Of a stretch of DNA of 64,000 nucleotides, positions 8,687-16,735 are shown piece after piece; the first letter of the stretch is position 1; every line of letters starts with the position of its first letter. The DNA is from Corynebacterium urealyticum DSM 7109 (GTDB taxonomy: Bacteria; Actinomycetota; Actinomycetes; Mycobacteriales; Mycobacteriaceae). The position numbers and the translations under genes were made by a program. The notes beneath the pieces were generated by a model, which saw only the letters and a list, made by a program, of their open reading frames with translations, was not told the origin of the DNA and did no database searches. The stretch spans positions 1,674,001-1,738,000 of the forward strand of contig NC_010545.1 of NCBI RefSeq assembly GCF_000069945.1, written 5' to 3'.

Positions 8687-9595
8687 ATGTCAATTACCCC
8701 AGTCCCGCATTGGCGAGGTGACCCGATGTGGCTCGCGGATGTTATCCGCGCCTACGGGGTCACCGTCAAAGAACTCCCAGGCTGGAAGCTTTGGGGCATG
8801 GGTGATTTCGCCGCGATCCAGGGGATCATGGTGCACCACACCGGGGCGAATACGACGTCCGCCCAGTACATCGCCCGCAACTCGGGGCTAGGTGGCGCGC
8901 TGTCGTCTCAGATCCACCTGTCCCGCACCGGCGTAGCCACCATGTGCGGGGTGGGCATCGCCTACCACGCAGGACGCGGCTCTCACCCCGGCTGGCCAAC
9001 CAACAACGCCAACGCCGTCTCAATCGGTATCGAGGCGCAGTCCGACGGCACAAGCCCGTGGCCTGCCGTGCAGATGGAGGCCTACTACAAGATCTGCGCC
9101 GCGATCCTCATGAAGTTGGGCAAGCGCGCGACGACCAAGACGTTGATCGCGCACTGGGAGTACTCCCGCGCAGCACAGGGCAAGTGGGACCCAGGCGCCG
9201 GCAACGGCGTACCGGGCGCGGTGATGGACATGGACGTGTTCCGTGCCCGTGTGAACCACTACATCGACAACCCACCATGGCGACGCGCCCCACTGCCCGC
9301 CCCGAAACCGAAAGGTGAACCACTGTTGACCATCAAATACTTCCGCGACTTCATCACCGGCTACATCGGCCCCGTCATCTCCGATGTCAAGGACATCCGC
9401 GAGCAGCTCACCGGCGGACGTAACCGCGGCGAGTACCCGGGCTGGAGCCAGCTCGGACGCCGCCCCGACGGACGTGGCCTCACCCTGGTCGACAGCCTCG
9501 CGTCCCTCCACCAGCGAATCACCACCATCGAAACCAGCATCCGCGAGCTACGCACCCTGCTCCAGCAGGCAACCACCCCCAACAAGGAGGCATAG
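8687..9595 (+). CDS. Phage endolysin, N-acetylmuramoyl-L-alanine amidase (Amidase_2)
   Basis: 302 residues; ATG behind GAAAGGACAAGCACT. The N-terminal ~195 residues are a type-2 amidase (PGRP fold) that cuts between muramic acid and the stem peptide. Expected zinc ligands are visible at His50 (in MVHHTGA), His156 (LIAHWEY) and Asp168 (GKWDPG). A Pro-rich linker follows, then a C-terminal helical region (about 210-300) that may bind the wall or oligomerise. There is no signal peptide, so release depends on the holin gene that starts four bases after this stop. The family call is secure; the C-terminal binding role is inferred. Confidence 0.88.
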   Translation: MSITPVPHWRGDPMWLADVIRAYGVTVKELPGWKLWGMGDFAAIQGIMVHHTGANTTSAQYIARNSGLGGALSSQIHLSRTGVATMCGVGIAYHAGRGSHPGWPTNNANAVSIGIEAQSDGTSPWPAVQMEAYYKICAAILMKLGKRATTKTLIAHWEYSRAAQGKWDPGAGNGVPGAVMDMDVFRARVNHYIDNPPWRRAPLPAPKPKGEPLLTIKYFRDFITGYIGPVISDVKDIREQLTGGRNRGEYPGWSQLGRRPDGRGLTLVDSLASLHQRITTIETSIRELRTLLQQATTPNKEA

Positions 9596-9598
9596 AAA

Positions 9599-10081
9599 AT
9601 GGCAAGTGTTCTACAGCAAGCAGTCGCCGAAGCAGTCGTCGAGCAGTCTTGGTGGACGCGCCGCAAGGACTCCCTCGCGGCAGTCGCCGGCATGCTGCTC
9701 CAGGTCACCAACCTCGAGGTGTTCCACTCGACTGGCATGCCAGTGTGGGCCAGTATTCTCATCGCCGTCATCATCGGCGCATGTCAGACCGTGATCCACG
9801 CCTACACCCTGGGCGCGATCACCCCATCGATGGGCGCCCGCCTCGAGCAGGCCGCTGAGAAGGCGCACATGAACCGCCCCCAGGTCTCTGGCATCACCGT
9901 CTCCGGTACTGCCCCAGCAGACCCCACCCCGGCCACCATCACCCCCGCCCAGCCTGTCGACGAGGAGGACATCAGCACCCCGCTCCCCGTGTACGAGGGC
10001 GCCACGTCCGACGAGTATGTCGGCGCCCACCGAGCAGAAGATCGCGCCCCCATCCCGCCGGAGGCCGATCACGATGCATAA
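9599..10081 (+). CDS. Putative holin
   Basis: 160 residues, directly after the endolysin gene with AAGGAGGCATAGAAA as ribosome binding site. Two hydrophobic segments lie near residues 26-40 and 46-70 (WASILIAVIIGACQTVIHAY). A long acidic, Pro/Thr-rich cytoplasmic tail follows (residues about 95-160). Size, topology and position fit a holin that permeabilises the membrane for the endolysin. Its end overlaps the next start by eight bases. Holins share little sequence, so this rests on context. Confidence 0.6.
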   Translation: MASVLQQAVAEAVVEQSWWTRRKDSLAAVAGMLLQVTNLEVFHSTGMPVWASILIAVIIGACQTVIHAYTLGAITPSMGARLEQAAEKAHMNRPQVSGITVSGTAPADPTPATITPAQPVDEEDISTPLPVYEGATSDEYVGAHRAEDRAPIPPEADHDA

Positions 10082-10535
10082 CCTCATCCCCCAGAAGCTC
10101 CACCCTGCCGCGCGCCGGGTGAGGCGGTTCCTGCTCTCTGATGGGGTAGCGCTGCTCGTGCTGGGGCTGGGGATTCTCGCTCGTGGGATTAGCTACACCA
10201 CACCGTCGCGTGGCTCTGGGTACGCCCATCCCGCCGAGGCGGCACTGCCGATGGGGATCTGGGCGATCATCTGGATTGTCATCGGCACGCTGCTGATCGT
10301 CGCCGCCGTGTGGCATGAGACCGTGTTCGCCGCCTTAGCCCTTGGGTCAGGTGTTGGCCTGAACCTGCTCTGGGCGGGTAGCTTCACTGCTGCGACTGTC
10401 ACCGGCGACATGCCCCGCGGATGGGTCTCCTCCGTGGGGTATATCTCGGTGGCGGTGCTGGTCCTGTGGACGACATGGCGCGGCACACACGCCCGCGACC
10501 TCACCGCCCCCAGAGGTGATGCGAATGCTCTCTGA
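10074..10535 (+). CDS. Phage membrane protein in the lysis cassette
   Basis: 153 residues from ATG 10074, which follows CGGAGGCC and overlaps the holin stop; an in-frame ATG 57 bases upstream would overlap the holin much more. Four hydrophobic segments are visible (about residues 18-32, 58-78, 82-102 and 120-138). The short basic N-terminus suggests a cytoplasmic start. Its position between holin and a coiled-coil membrane protein suggests a lysis or lysis-control role, for example a second holin. No family is recognised. Confidence 0.6.
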   Translation: MHNLIPQKLHPAARRVRRFLLSDGVALLVLGLGILARGISYTTPSRGSGYAHPAEAALPMGIWAIIWIVIGTLLIVAAVWHETVFAALALGSGVGLNLLWAGSFTAATVTGDMPRGWVSSVGYISVAVLVLWTTWRGTHARDLTAPRGDANAL

Positions 10536-10872
10536 CAGCCTCGGGGCGATTCTGATCGCCGTCGTCTCCGCTGCAGGGTCTGCTCTCGTCGCGTGGCTCA
10601 AGTTGCGCGGCGACCGCTCCGCCAGTGTGCCCGCCGCCTACCAGGCACTCCTCGCGGACGTAAAGCACTGGACTGGCCAGCAGCTTGCCGAGCGCGACCG
10701 GAAGATCGAACATCTCGAATCCGACGTCGAGGAACTAAAAAACGCCGTCGCAACATGGCGCGGCAAATTCCAATCCGCGGTCCACTACATCCGCGCCCTG
10801 TATGAAACCGTGGACGACAGAATCCCCCTCCCCACCCCGCCCAACGAAATCCGCGAAGACCTCCGCCTCTAA
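10525..10872 (+). CDS. Small phage membrane-anchored coiled-coil protein
   Basis: 115 residues from ATG 10525, with AGAGG eight bases upstream; GTG 10516 and ATG 10519 are alternatives. It overlaps the end of the previous gene. An N-terminal membrane helix (about residues 6-23) is followed by an alpha-helical region rich in Glu/Arg/Lys/Leu (about 55-85) with coiled-coil character. This layout resembles Rz-like or spanin-like lysis accessory proteins, but homology is not established. It is the last gene of the cassette, followed at once by a strong terminator. Confidence 0.6.
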   Translation: MLSDSLGAILIAVVSAAGSALVAWLKLRGDRSASVPAAYQALLADVKHWTGQQLAERDRKIEHLESDVEELKNAVATWRGKFQSAVHYIRALYETVDDRIPLPTPPNEIREDLRL

Positions 10873-10876
10873 CCCC

Positions 10877-10914
10877 GCCCCCGCCCGGCCACGCGCCGGG
10901 CGGGGGCTTTTCTT
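10877..10914 (+). terminator. Strong rho-independent terminator ending the lysis cassette
   Basis: A 13-bp all-GC stem (GCCCCCGCCCGGC / GCCGGGCGGGGGC) with a 5-base loop is followed by TTTTCTT, five bases after the last lysis gene. Confidence 0.85.
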
Positions 10915-10930
10915 CGTGAGGGGGAGGTTA

Positions 10931-11788
10931 TCAGGCGATTCGGTTGGCTAGTCGGCGTGCGTGTTGGTCGATGTGGTCTCTGGCGACGGCTTCGACGCCC
11001 AGGTTTTGCCACCGGTTCGTGGCCAGGGCGAAGCTCTCCATCTGCTCTTCGGTCTTCGGCTCCCAGTAGGTTGCTGACACCGGTGTGTCCTTCGCCAGTG
11101 GGATGACGTCGTTGTCCGTGGTTGTCAGACGTGCGCCTTCCTGCCGGAGCTTATCGATCTTCCAGCCCCAGGAGTCAATGAGGTTCTTCAGAGATCGTTG
11201 GTCTTTCCCTCCGAAGGAGAAGGAGGTATTGAGTTCGACGATGGCGCCGTCTGCGCTGACCGCGATATCCAGTTCTTGTGAGAGGTCGCCCGCGGTGGTG
11301 ATTTGAGGCTTGGAGAGCAGTTGGGCGCGTGTGCCGACTGCTTCCTCGAAAGCCCCCCAGACGTCGTTGCGCACTTGGGTGAGCTTCCGCTTCTTCGGGG
11401 TGGATTGCTCTGCACCGAGGATCGCGTCCTGCAGCGAGTCCATCCCTGCCTCTAGTGATTCGGCGGACATGACTCGTTCGGATGAGACTTCAACGGCGTT
11501 GTTCCAGTGGCTAGCCAGGTGTTGGAACACTGATTTGGTATCGAGTCGGCGGCTGAGGTCGAGCGATGATTGCGCCTGTTGGAGTGCCTGCACGTCTTCG
11601 CGCAGTCGGTGGATACTACCGAGGTTGTCGGGGGAAACGCCCAATGCGGTCAACGCCCGGTTGACGTTGTTGGGCTGCTTGAAGAGTACACGGCCACTTG
11701 CTGCATCTTGCCCAACGAGGGCGACCCCGATGCGGTGCGAGCTCAGGGGGGTTGGGCGGACGGTAATGACCCAGTATCGAATGAGCAT
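10931..11788 (-). CDS. DUF3037-like protein, partner of the HipA-like kinase (prophage moron)
   Basis: 285 residues; GGGAGGGTAGTT precedes the ATG. The upstream HipA-like gene ends two bases before this start, so they form one operon. The N-terminus (RYWVITVRPTPLSSHRIGVALVG) resembles DUF3037, a domain often encoded next to HipA-type kinases. The remaining ~170 residues are longer than the usual domain: a helical middle, then a beta-rich part (LDIAVSADGAIVELNTSF). There is no membrane segment. The pair lies leftward between the lysis cassette and the integrase, the usual cargo site of temperate phages, and looks less GC-rich than its neighbours. A defence or toxin-antitoxin role is inference. 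Confidence 0.5.
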   Translation of the reverse strand: MLIRYWVITVRPTPLSSHRIGVALVGQDAASGRVLFKQPNNVNRALTALGVSPDNLGSIHRLREDVQALQQAQSSLDLSRRLDTKSVFQHLASHWNNAVEVSSERVMSAESLEAGMDSLQDAILGAEQSTPKKRKLTQVRNDVWGAFEEAVGTRAQLLSKPQITTAGDLSQELDIAVSADGAIVELNTSFSFGGKDQRSLKNLIDSWGWKIDKLRQEGARLTTTDNDVIPLAKDTPVSATYWEPKTEEQMESFALATNRWQNLGVEAVARDHIDQHARRLANRIA

Positions 11789-11790
11789 AA

Positions 11791-12612
11791 CTACCCTCCC
11801 ATTCCGTGTCTGTTCTTAAGCTCCTCGAGTCGTTCTACAGTGTAATCCTTCCGGCGGTAGACGTACTCGATCAGCGTCGTGACGTCGTGCTCTGGGACGT
11901 CCCATTCCGTAGGTAGCGCGTCCATCACACGTGTTTCGAGGTCACCAGGTAGGGCCCTGACGGCGTCAATGGCGTGATCCCACTTGGTGGCGGGGATCTG
12001 TTCGCGAAGCGCCGGAAGCTCGGTTTGCCCACCGAGTTCGTTCGATTCCCCGAGCCCCCAAACGTTCTCCCCGGAGCCGAACCACCAGCCGAAATCGAAC
12101 CCCCAGATGGCATTGTCGTTGGAGCTGTCCAGCAGGTATTGGATGTCTTCGGCGTTACAGAGCACCATCAGGGCGCACAGCAGCGGGATCCGCTGGTAGT
12201 TGTTGTCATCTGAAACCTGGACCCAGAGATCACCGTCCAGCTCCCTGTCGGCGTAGTGCAAGATCCTTGAGCCGAAGACCGGCTCGGGACTTAGCCTGAT
12301 CCGCTCTATCCCGTCGCCGATGAGTCGACCAACCAGCTCCTCGGGGACGTTGAGAATGCTCCAGTCCGGCACCGGAGCGCCCAAGGCGTCGGCGATGACC
12401 GATACAACCACTTCGTTGATCGCGGCGCTCGCGCCATGCTGCGTGTGTAGCTGCTTGCACCAGTAGTAGTGCCCGTCGGAGGCCTGGCACTTGAAGGGCT
12501 TCGTTCCCGTGCTCGCCACTTCTCCTGGAGTAGTAATACTCGGGCGCTCGCGTCGCTCACGAGCAGAATTTAGGTCGACAACGTTGCTGTTGCGCATGGG
12601 TTCATTCTCCAT
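11791..12612 (-). CDS. HipA-like kinase-fold protein (prophage moron)
   Basis: 273 residues from ATG 12612, behind GTGAGG; ATG 12597 and GTG 12624 are alternatives. Kinase-like landmarks: a Lys in YYWCKQL (K53), an Asn-Glu pair in AAINEVVV (E67) followed by LGAPVPDW as in HipA folds, and a metal-binding-loop match FDFGWWFG (D173). The catalytic loop (about residues 152-162, CNAEDIQYLL) is degenerate compared with the usual Asp...Asn pattern, so activity is uncertain. It is co-transcribed with the DUF3037-like gene. Related HipA-type proteins phosphorylate host targets and cause growth arrest; the role here is not shown by sequence. Confidence 0.55.
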   Translation of the reverse strand: MENEPMRNSNVVDLNSARERRERPSITTPGEVASTGTKPFKCQASDGHYYWCKQLHTQHGASAAINEVVVSVIADALGAPVPDWSILNVPEELVGRLIGDGIERIRLSPEPVFGSRILHYADRELDGDLWVQVSDDNNYQRIPLLCALMVLCNAEDIQYLLDSSNDNAIWGFDFGWWFGSGENVWGLGESNELGGQTELPALREQIPATKWDHAIDAVRALPGDLETRVMDALPTEWDVPEHDVTTLIEYVYRRKDYTVERLEELKNRHGMGG

Positions 12613-12689
12613 TCGCAGCCTCACGCGGTGAGGAAGAGAGGCTTGAGTCCCCTAACAAGCTACCCGACCCCGGGCAGAACCAACCGTAT

Positions 12690-13487
12690 TTACGCCGCCT
12701 CCAGCGTCCAGGCGTACTGCGCAGACTGCTGCCGCGCCGAGTCATCCAACGCCACATAAATCATCGTCGTATCCAGCTTCGCGTGCCCCAGCAGAGACTG
12801 CACCGCCACAATGTCCCGCCCCTTCCGGTACGCCACCGTCGCAAACCTATGCCGCAGCTGGTGAGGCGTAACCCCCGCGGGCAACGCCCGCCCAATCAGC
12901 TTCCCCACGTAAGCCGCCGACAAGTGCCCATCAATACGCCCCGGGAACAAGTACCCCGCCGTCATCCCCCGAATCTGCCCAGACAAGTGCGGCGGAAGCG
13001 GCACGAAACGTTCGTGCCCACCCTTCCCCACCACTCGCAGCGTGTCCCCCACGAGATCACAGGTTCGCAGCTTACACACCTCCCCACGCCTCAGCCCACC
13101 GTATGCCATCAGCTCGATCATCAGCTGCGTCCGCGCCGGAGCCTTACGAAGCGCAAGCAGGATGTCGACGTCGCGCGCCGGGCGGGGTAGTGATCGGTGG
13201 AGTCGTGCTCGTGGGAGGTCGCGGGCGATGTTTTCGCCGAGGCCGGCTTTTTCGCGCCAGGCGAAGAACTGGCGGAGGCTTGACCTGTATCCGCGGCGGG
13301 TTTCGGGTTTCCAGTTTTGTTGTGCCAGCCAGTCGATGAGGTCGTCGAGGGTGAGGTCGTCGAGTGGTTTGTTGATGTGTGTGAGGACGCGGTTGACGTG
13401 GCGGCGTCGGAGGTAGAGGGTTTCGTCGGAGAGGGAGGCGGCGGTCATGTAGTCGCCCCATTTATCGAGTTCGTGTTCAAGTCGCAT
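12690..13487 (-). CDS. Tyrosine-type site-specific integrase of the prophage
   Basis: 265 residues. An N-terminal SAM-like core-binding domain (about 1-90) precedes the catalytic domain. All tyrosine recombinase residues are visible: R133 (GLRRGE), K155 (VVGKGG), H209-x-x-R212 (HQLRH), H235 (LLGHAKLDT) and the nucleophile Y244 (MIYVAL). It lacks the long N-terminal arm-binding domain of many phage integrases and is short, XerC-like in size. It lies 140 bases from the tRNA-Lys remnant that marks the attachment site, so it most likely integrated this prophage. Base composition flips inside the gene near 13160, as in two tail genes. Confidence 0.92.
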   Translation of the reverse strand: MRLEHELDKWGDYMTAASLSDETLYLRRRHVNRVLTHINKPLDDLTLDDLIDWLAQQNWKPETRRGYRSSLRQFFAWREKAGLGENIARDLPRARLHRSLPRPARDVDILLALRKAPARTQLMIELMAYGGLRRGEVCKLRTCDLVGDTLRVVGKGGHERFVPLPPHLSGQIRGMTAGYLFPGRIDGHLSAAYVGKLIGRALPAGVTPHQLRHRFATVAYRKGRDIVAVQSLLGHAKLDTTMIYVALDDSARQQSAQYAWTLEAA

Positions 13488-13626
13488 GAGGAAAAGTTAC
13501 TGATGTGGCGCGTGTGGCGGGGGTAGTTTTGCCGTTTTCGCTAGCTCGCGATCGCTGATTCTGCCGCTTCGAGCTCGCGCGAGAACGGGATGACGACGCC
13601 AGGTCGCAGGGGCGAAAGTCGCGAAC

Positions 13627-13663
13627 CAGTGGGTCCGGGGTTCGAATCCCTGATGGCCCACCA
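13627..13663 (+). repeat. Prophage attachment site: 3' remnant of a tRNA-Lys gene
   Basis: These 37 bases contain the end of an anticodon stem, a variable loop, a complete T-arm (GGTTCGAATCC flanked by pairing bases), the acceptor strand ATGGCCC, the discriminator A and CCA. They match the 3' part of actinobacterial tRNA-Lys as I know it. No 5' half is present upstream, so this is not a working gene. It is the chromosomal half of the att duplication, and the intact tRNA should lie at the other prophage end, left of the window. Confidence 0.75.
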
Positions 13664-13670
13664 CTGATAA

Positions 13671-13705
13671 TCCCCCGGCAGGTTTTCCTGCCGGGGGATT
13701 TCTTT
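13671..13705 (+). terminator. tRNA-derived terminator
   Basis: A 12-bp stem (TCCCCCGGCAGG / CCTGCCGGGGGA) with a TTTT loop is followed by TTTCTTT on the plus strand. It is the original terminator of the split tRNA and also separates the prophage from regX3. Confidence 0.8.
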
Positions 13706-13709
13706 ATGC

Positions 13710-14393
13710 CTAGGCGTTGAACTTATAACCCAGCCCGCGCAGGGTCACCAGCAGCTCTGGCTTCGAAGGATTCTCCTCAATCTTCGTGCGCAGCCGCTTG
13801 ACGTGCACATCCAGCGTCTTCGTATCACCCACATAGTCCGAGCCCCACACACGGTCGATCAGCTGCTCACGGGTCATCACGCGACCCGCGTTGCGCACCA
13901 GCATCTCCAGCAGCTCGAACTCCTTCAGCGGCAGCTGCATGTCCTCGCCGCGCACCGTGACCACATAACGGTCCACGTCCACGCGCACGCCCCCGGCCTC
14001 CAAAACATTGCTGCTCCCTTCCGACCCCTGGGCCTGGCCACGACGCAGCACCGCGCGGATACGGGCCAGCAGCTCACGGGAGGAATACGGCTTGGTCACA
14101 TAATCATCCGCCCCCAGCTCCAGGCCAACGACCTTATCGATCTCCGTATCCTTCGCGGTCAGCATGATGATCGGTACCATCGACTTCGCCCGGATCGCCC
14201 GGCAAACCTCCGTCCCCGGCAGGCCCGGCAGCATGAGATCCAACAAAATGATGTCCGCGCCATGCAGCTCGAACATCTCGACGGCCTTCAAACCGTCCTC
14301 CGCAATCGAGACGTCATAGCCCTCCCGCTCCAACAGGTAGGACAGCGGATCGGACAGGGACTCCTCGTCCTCAACCAACAGAATCTTCGTCAT
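13710..14393 (-). CDS. regX3: Phosphate response regulator RegX3
   Basis: 227 residues, OmpR/PhoB family. The receiver domain (1-120) has acidic residues E8/D9, the phospho-acceptor D52 (ILLDLML) and K101 (VTKPYS). The C-terminal winged helix (about 130-225) ends LRGLGYKF as usual. It is transcribed with senX3, whose stop lies 31 bases upstream, and divergently from phoU-pstSCAB. In mycobacteria and corynebacteria SenX3-RegX3 controls the phosphate starvation response; its likely targets here are the repeat sites before phoU and pstS. Confidence 0.92.
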   Translation of the reverse strand: MTKILLVEDEESLSDPLSYLLEREGYDVSIAEDGLKAVEMFELHGADIILLDLMLPGLPGTEVCRAIRAKSMVPIIMLTAKDTEIDKVVGLELGADDYVTKPYSSRELLARIRAVLRRGQAQGSEGSSNVLEAGGVRVDVDRYVVTVRGEDMQLPLKEFELLEMLVRNAGRVMTREQLIDRVWGSDYVGDTKTLDVHVKRLRTKIEENPSKPELLVTLRGLGYKFNA

Positions 14394-14424
14394 CTTCCTT
14401 ATTCCTCTCTCACAGACCCGCGGG

Positions 14425-15597
14425 CTAACCGCCAGTCACTACTTCGCTGGATGCTTCGTTGTCATATGTCCGGTCAACGTGCGCGATCGGCAGGAGAACC
14501 GTGAAGGTCGAGCCCTCTCCCGGCCGGCTCCAGACCTTGATTTTGCCGCCGTGCTTGGCGATGATGTGCTTCACGATCGACAGCCCCAGGCCCGTGCCGC
14601 CAGTGTTGCGGGACCGCGCCTTATCCACCCGGTAAAAACGCTCAAAGATGCGGTCCGTCTCCTTCGAACTCATCCCGATGCCGTGGTCCGTCACAATCAC
14701 CGCTACAGAATTGGCACGCCGCTTAGTGCTGATACCAATCTCGGTATCAGCGCTGGAGTAATTGACCGCGTTATCCACCAGGTTGCGCACCGCCTTAGCC
14801 AACAGGTCGAAGGATCCCTCCACCCGCAGGCCGGGGCTCTGGGCGACGTTCATCGTGATGTTCTTGGACTCCGCGTTCGTCCGTGCCCGGTCGATTGCCT
14901 CCTCCACCACGTCGGATACCTCGATGACGGCGGATGACTCGAGTCCCTCGTTGTCCTGGACCTGGGAGAGGTCAATGATTTCCTGCACCAGGTGAACCAG
15001 CCGGGTGGATTCCTTCTGGATCTTGCCCCCGAAACGGTGCACCGCCTCCGGGTCATCGGAGTAGTCCGTCACGGCCTCGGCCAGCAGCGAAATCGCACCG
15101 ATGGGGGTCTTCAGCTCGTGGGACACGTTGGCCACAAAGTCGCGGCGCACAGCCTCGACGCGGTGGAACTCCGTCTCGTCATCGCACAACACCAGCACAT
15201 AGCCCTTACCCAGCGGGGCAACACCCGCGTGAAGGAAGCGGCGGGAGTATTCATTCGCATCGTGCTTAATGACGAAATTGACGTCCTCGTAAATACGACG
15301 ATCCGCTACCCGGGCTACAGTCTCCTGCAACTGCGGGGAAGCAAAAGCTGGACCGTCGACCAACCCCAGGGCGTAGGCCGCGGTGGAGGCCTTAATCACC
15401 TCCCCATCCATGTCGATGACGATGGCGGCGCTGGGAAGCGCAGCAAGGACCTCGTCCATTCCCGCTGGCAGGCCCTCGTCCGGATCCTCTTCGACGACCT
15501 GGCGGCGACGCCCCACCGCCCGAAACACGAGACTGAGTAGAACACCTAAAACAACGCCGACCGCACCAGCGATAAGCGAAATGAGCAACACATCCAC
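14425..15597 (-). CDS. senX3: Sensor histidine kinase SenX3
   Basis: 390 residues from GTG 15597 (upstream GGGGGC). One N-terminal membrane helix (about 3-26), a PAS-like cytoplasmic region (about 45-145), then HisKA with the phospho-acceptor H160 in FVANVSHELKTP and an HATPase domain with the N box (LVDNAVNYS), G1 (DHGIGM) and G2 (GGTGLGLSIVKHI) motifs. No extracellular sensor domain is present, which fits signalling through the Pst transporter and PhoU rather than direct ligand binding. It is the first gene of the senX3-regX3 operon. Confidence 0.92.
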   Translation of the reverse strand: MDVLLISLIAGAVGVVLGVLLSLVFRAVGRRRQVVEEDPDEGLPAGMDEVLAALPSAAIVIDMDGEVIKASTAAYALGLVDGPAFASPQLQETVARVADRRIYEDVNFVIKHDANEYSRRFLHAGVAPLGKGYVLVLCDDETEFHRVEAVRRDFVANVSHELKTPIGAISLLAEAVTDYSDDPEAVHRFGGKIQKESTRLVHLVQEIIDLSQVQDNEGLESSAVIEVSDVVEEAIDRARTNAESKNITMNVAQSPGLRVEGSFDLLAKAVRNLVDNAVNYSSADTEIGISTKRRANSVAVIVTDHGIGMSSKETDRIFERFYRVDKARSRNTGGTGLGLSIVKHIIAKHGGKIKVWSRPGEGSTFTVLLPIAHVDRTYDNEASSEVVTGG

Positions 15598-15670
15598 GCC
15601 CCCACTCTAAACTGCAACCAGGCGGCCCACTACGGCGCGGGTAGGGCTGGGAGCGAGGTTTCGTGTGGAA

Positions 15671-15698
15671 TTCACACCACTGAAACTCCAAGTTCACC
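15671..15698 (+). promoter_or_regulatory. PHO-box-like direct repeats between senX3 and phoU
   Basis: TTCACA at 15671 and TTCACC at 15693 lie exactly 22 bases apart, two 11-base units, with a degenerate unit between. Direct 11-base repeats around GTTCACC are the known form of actinobacterial phosphate-regulator sites. The place between two divergent phosphate genes supports RegX3 binding; this is an inference. Confidence 0.5.
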
Positions 15699-15768
15699 TC
15701 GGGCTGCAAGCCTCGTCTTTATTGCCGTGGGCCTCGCCCACACTGGATTTGTAAAGAAAGGACCTCGA

Positions 15769-16491
15769 GTGCGCGAAGTCTTCCACAACGAACTCGAATC
15801 TATCGCAGACAGCCTCGTCGAAATGGCCGAGAAGGCCACCTCAGCCATGGAGAAATCCGTGGAGGCGCTGCTGAACAATGACCTGGAACTGGCCCAACAG
15901 GTCATCAGCGATGATGATTCCATTGACGGCATGCAGGCGGATCTGGACCAGCGCTCCGCTGAAGTCCTCGCCCTGCAGGCCCCCGTCGCCGCCGACCTGC
16001 GCGTGGTCATCTCCGCGCTCAAGATGTCCGTGGCCATCGAGCGCATGGGCGACCTCGCCCGCCACATCGGCTCCCTGGTTCGCATCCGTTACCCAGAGAA
16101 CGCCCTCCCGGACCAGTTCCGCGACGTGTTCACCCACATGGGTACCACTGCCGTGCGCATTGGCCGCGCCCTCGTCCAGCTGCTCACCGAGCCGGGAACC
16201 TCCGCCGTGCCGATGATCGCGGCCATTGACGAGGAGATGGACACCCTGCACCTACGCGTGTTCACCATCATCGGCGAGCTCGCCCGCAGCGAGATCTCCC
16301 CGAGCCAGATTGCGGATGTTACCCTCATCTCCCGCTACTTCGAGCGCTTCGGCGACCAGGCGGTCAACGTCTCCCACCGCGTGGAGTACCTGCTGACCGG
16401 CAGCTTCGAGCCGACGCTCGCGAGCATGTACGACACCCAGAGTGGTCGCAAGCCACTGACCGACACCCCGGCGGAGGGCGAGCAGAGCTAA
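15769..16491 (+). CDS. phoU: Phosphate transport regulator PhoU
   Basis: 240 residues from GTG 15769, which follows AAGAAAGGACCTCGA and gives the family's usual short N-terminus; an upstream in-frame ATG would add 14 residues without a good ribosome binding site. The protein is two three-helix PhoU bundles in tandem (about 8-100 and 115-215), with the acidic, metal-binding-type helices expected (ERMGDLARH, ERFGDQAVN). PhoU links Pst transporter state to the SenX3 kinase and damps phosphate uptake. It is divergent from senX3 and precedes pstS. Confidence 0.93.
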   Translation: MREVFHNELESIADSLVEMAEKATSAMEKSVEALLNNDLELAQQVISDDDSIDGMQADLDQRSAEVLALQAPVAADLRVVISALKMSVAIERMGDLARHIGSLVRIRYPENALPDQFRDVFTHMGTTAVRIGRALVQLLTEPGTSAVPMIAAIDEEMDTLHLRVFTIIGELARSEISPSQIADVTLISRYFERFGDQAVNVSHRVEYLLTGSFEPTLASMYDTQSGRKPLTDTPAEGEQS

Positions 16492-16533
16492 GCCGCTCCC
16501 CTGGCGCGGCAGCACGCGACACCGCGAGTATTT

Positions 16534-16567
16534 TCTGGCCCGGGTTTGTTAACAAACCCGGGCCAGA
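16534..16567. repeat. 34-bp perfect palindrome between phoU and pstS
   Basis: TCTGGCCCGGGTTTGTT is followed directly by its exact reverse complement, with no loop bases. No U-run follows on either strand. It lies 43 bases after phoU and may end or attenuate the phoU transcript, or be a protein site. The rest of 16492-16735 holds the repeats described next and the pstS leader. Confidence 0.6.
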
Positions 16568-16626
16568 GGCGTCTTCACAACAAAAAAAGACTCCAAAAAT
16601 AGCCCCTGAGCTGGAAGAACCAAAAC

Positions 16627-16643
16627 TTCACCTAAGGTTCACC
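16627..16643 (+). promoter_or_regulatory. PHO-box-like repeat upstream of pstS
   Basis: Two TTCACC units at 16627 and 16638 are spaced by exactly 11 bases, about 95 bases before the pstS start. The spacing and core equal the sites upstream of phoU, so both are probably read by the same regulator, RegX3. pstS therefore seems to have its own phosphate-controlled promoter. Confidence 0.55.
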
Positions 16644-16735
16644 TGAAAAGGAACCGGCCGTCACTCACGCCTTTTATCTTTTCATTCGTATCGGGGAAAC
16701 CCCGCACGTAGTTGAAAGAAGAAAGGCCCCCTTAA

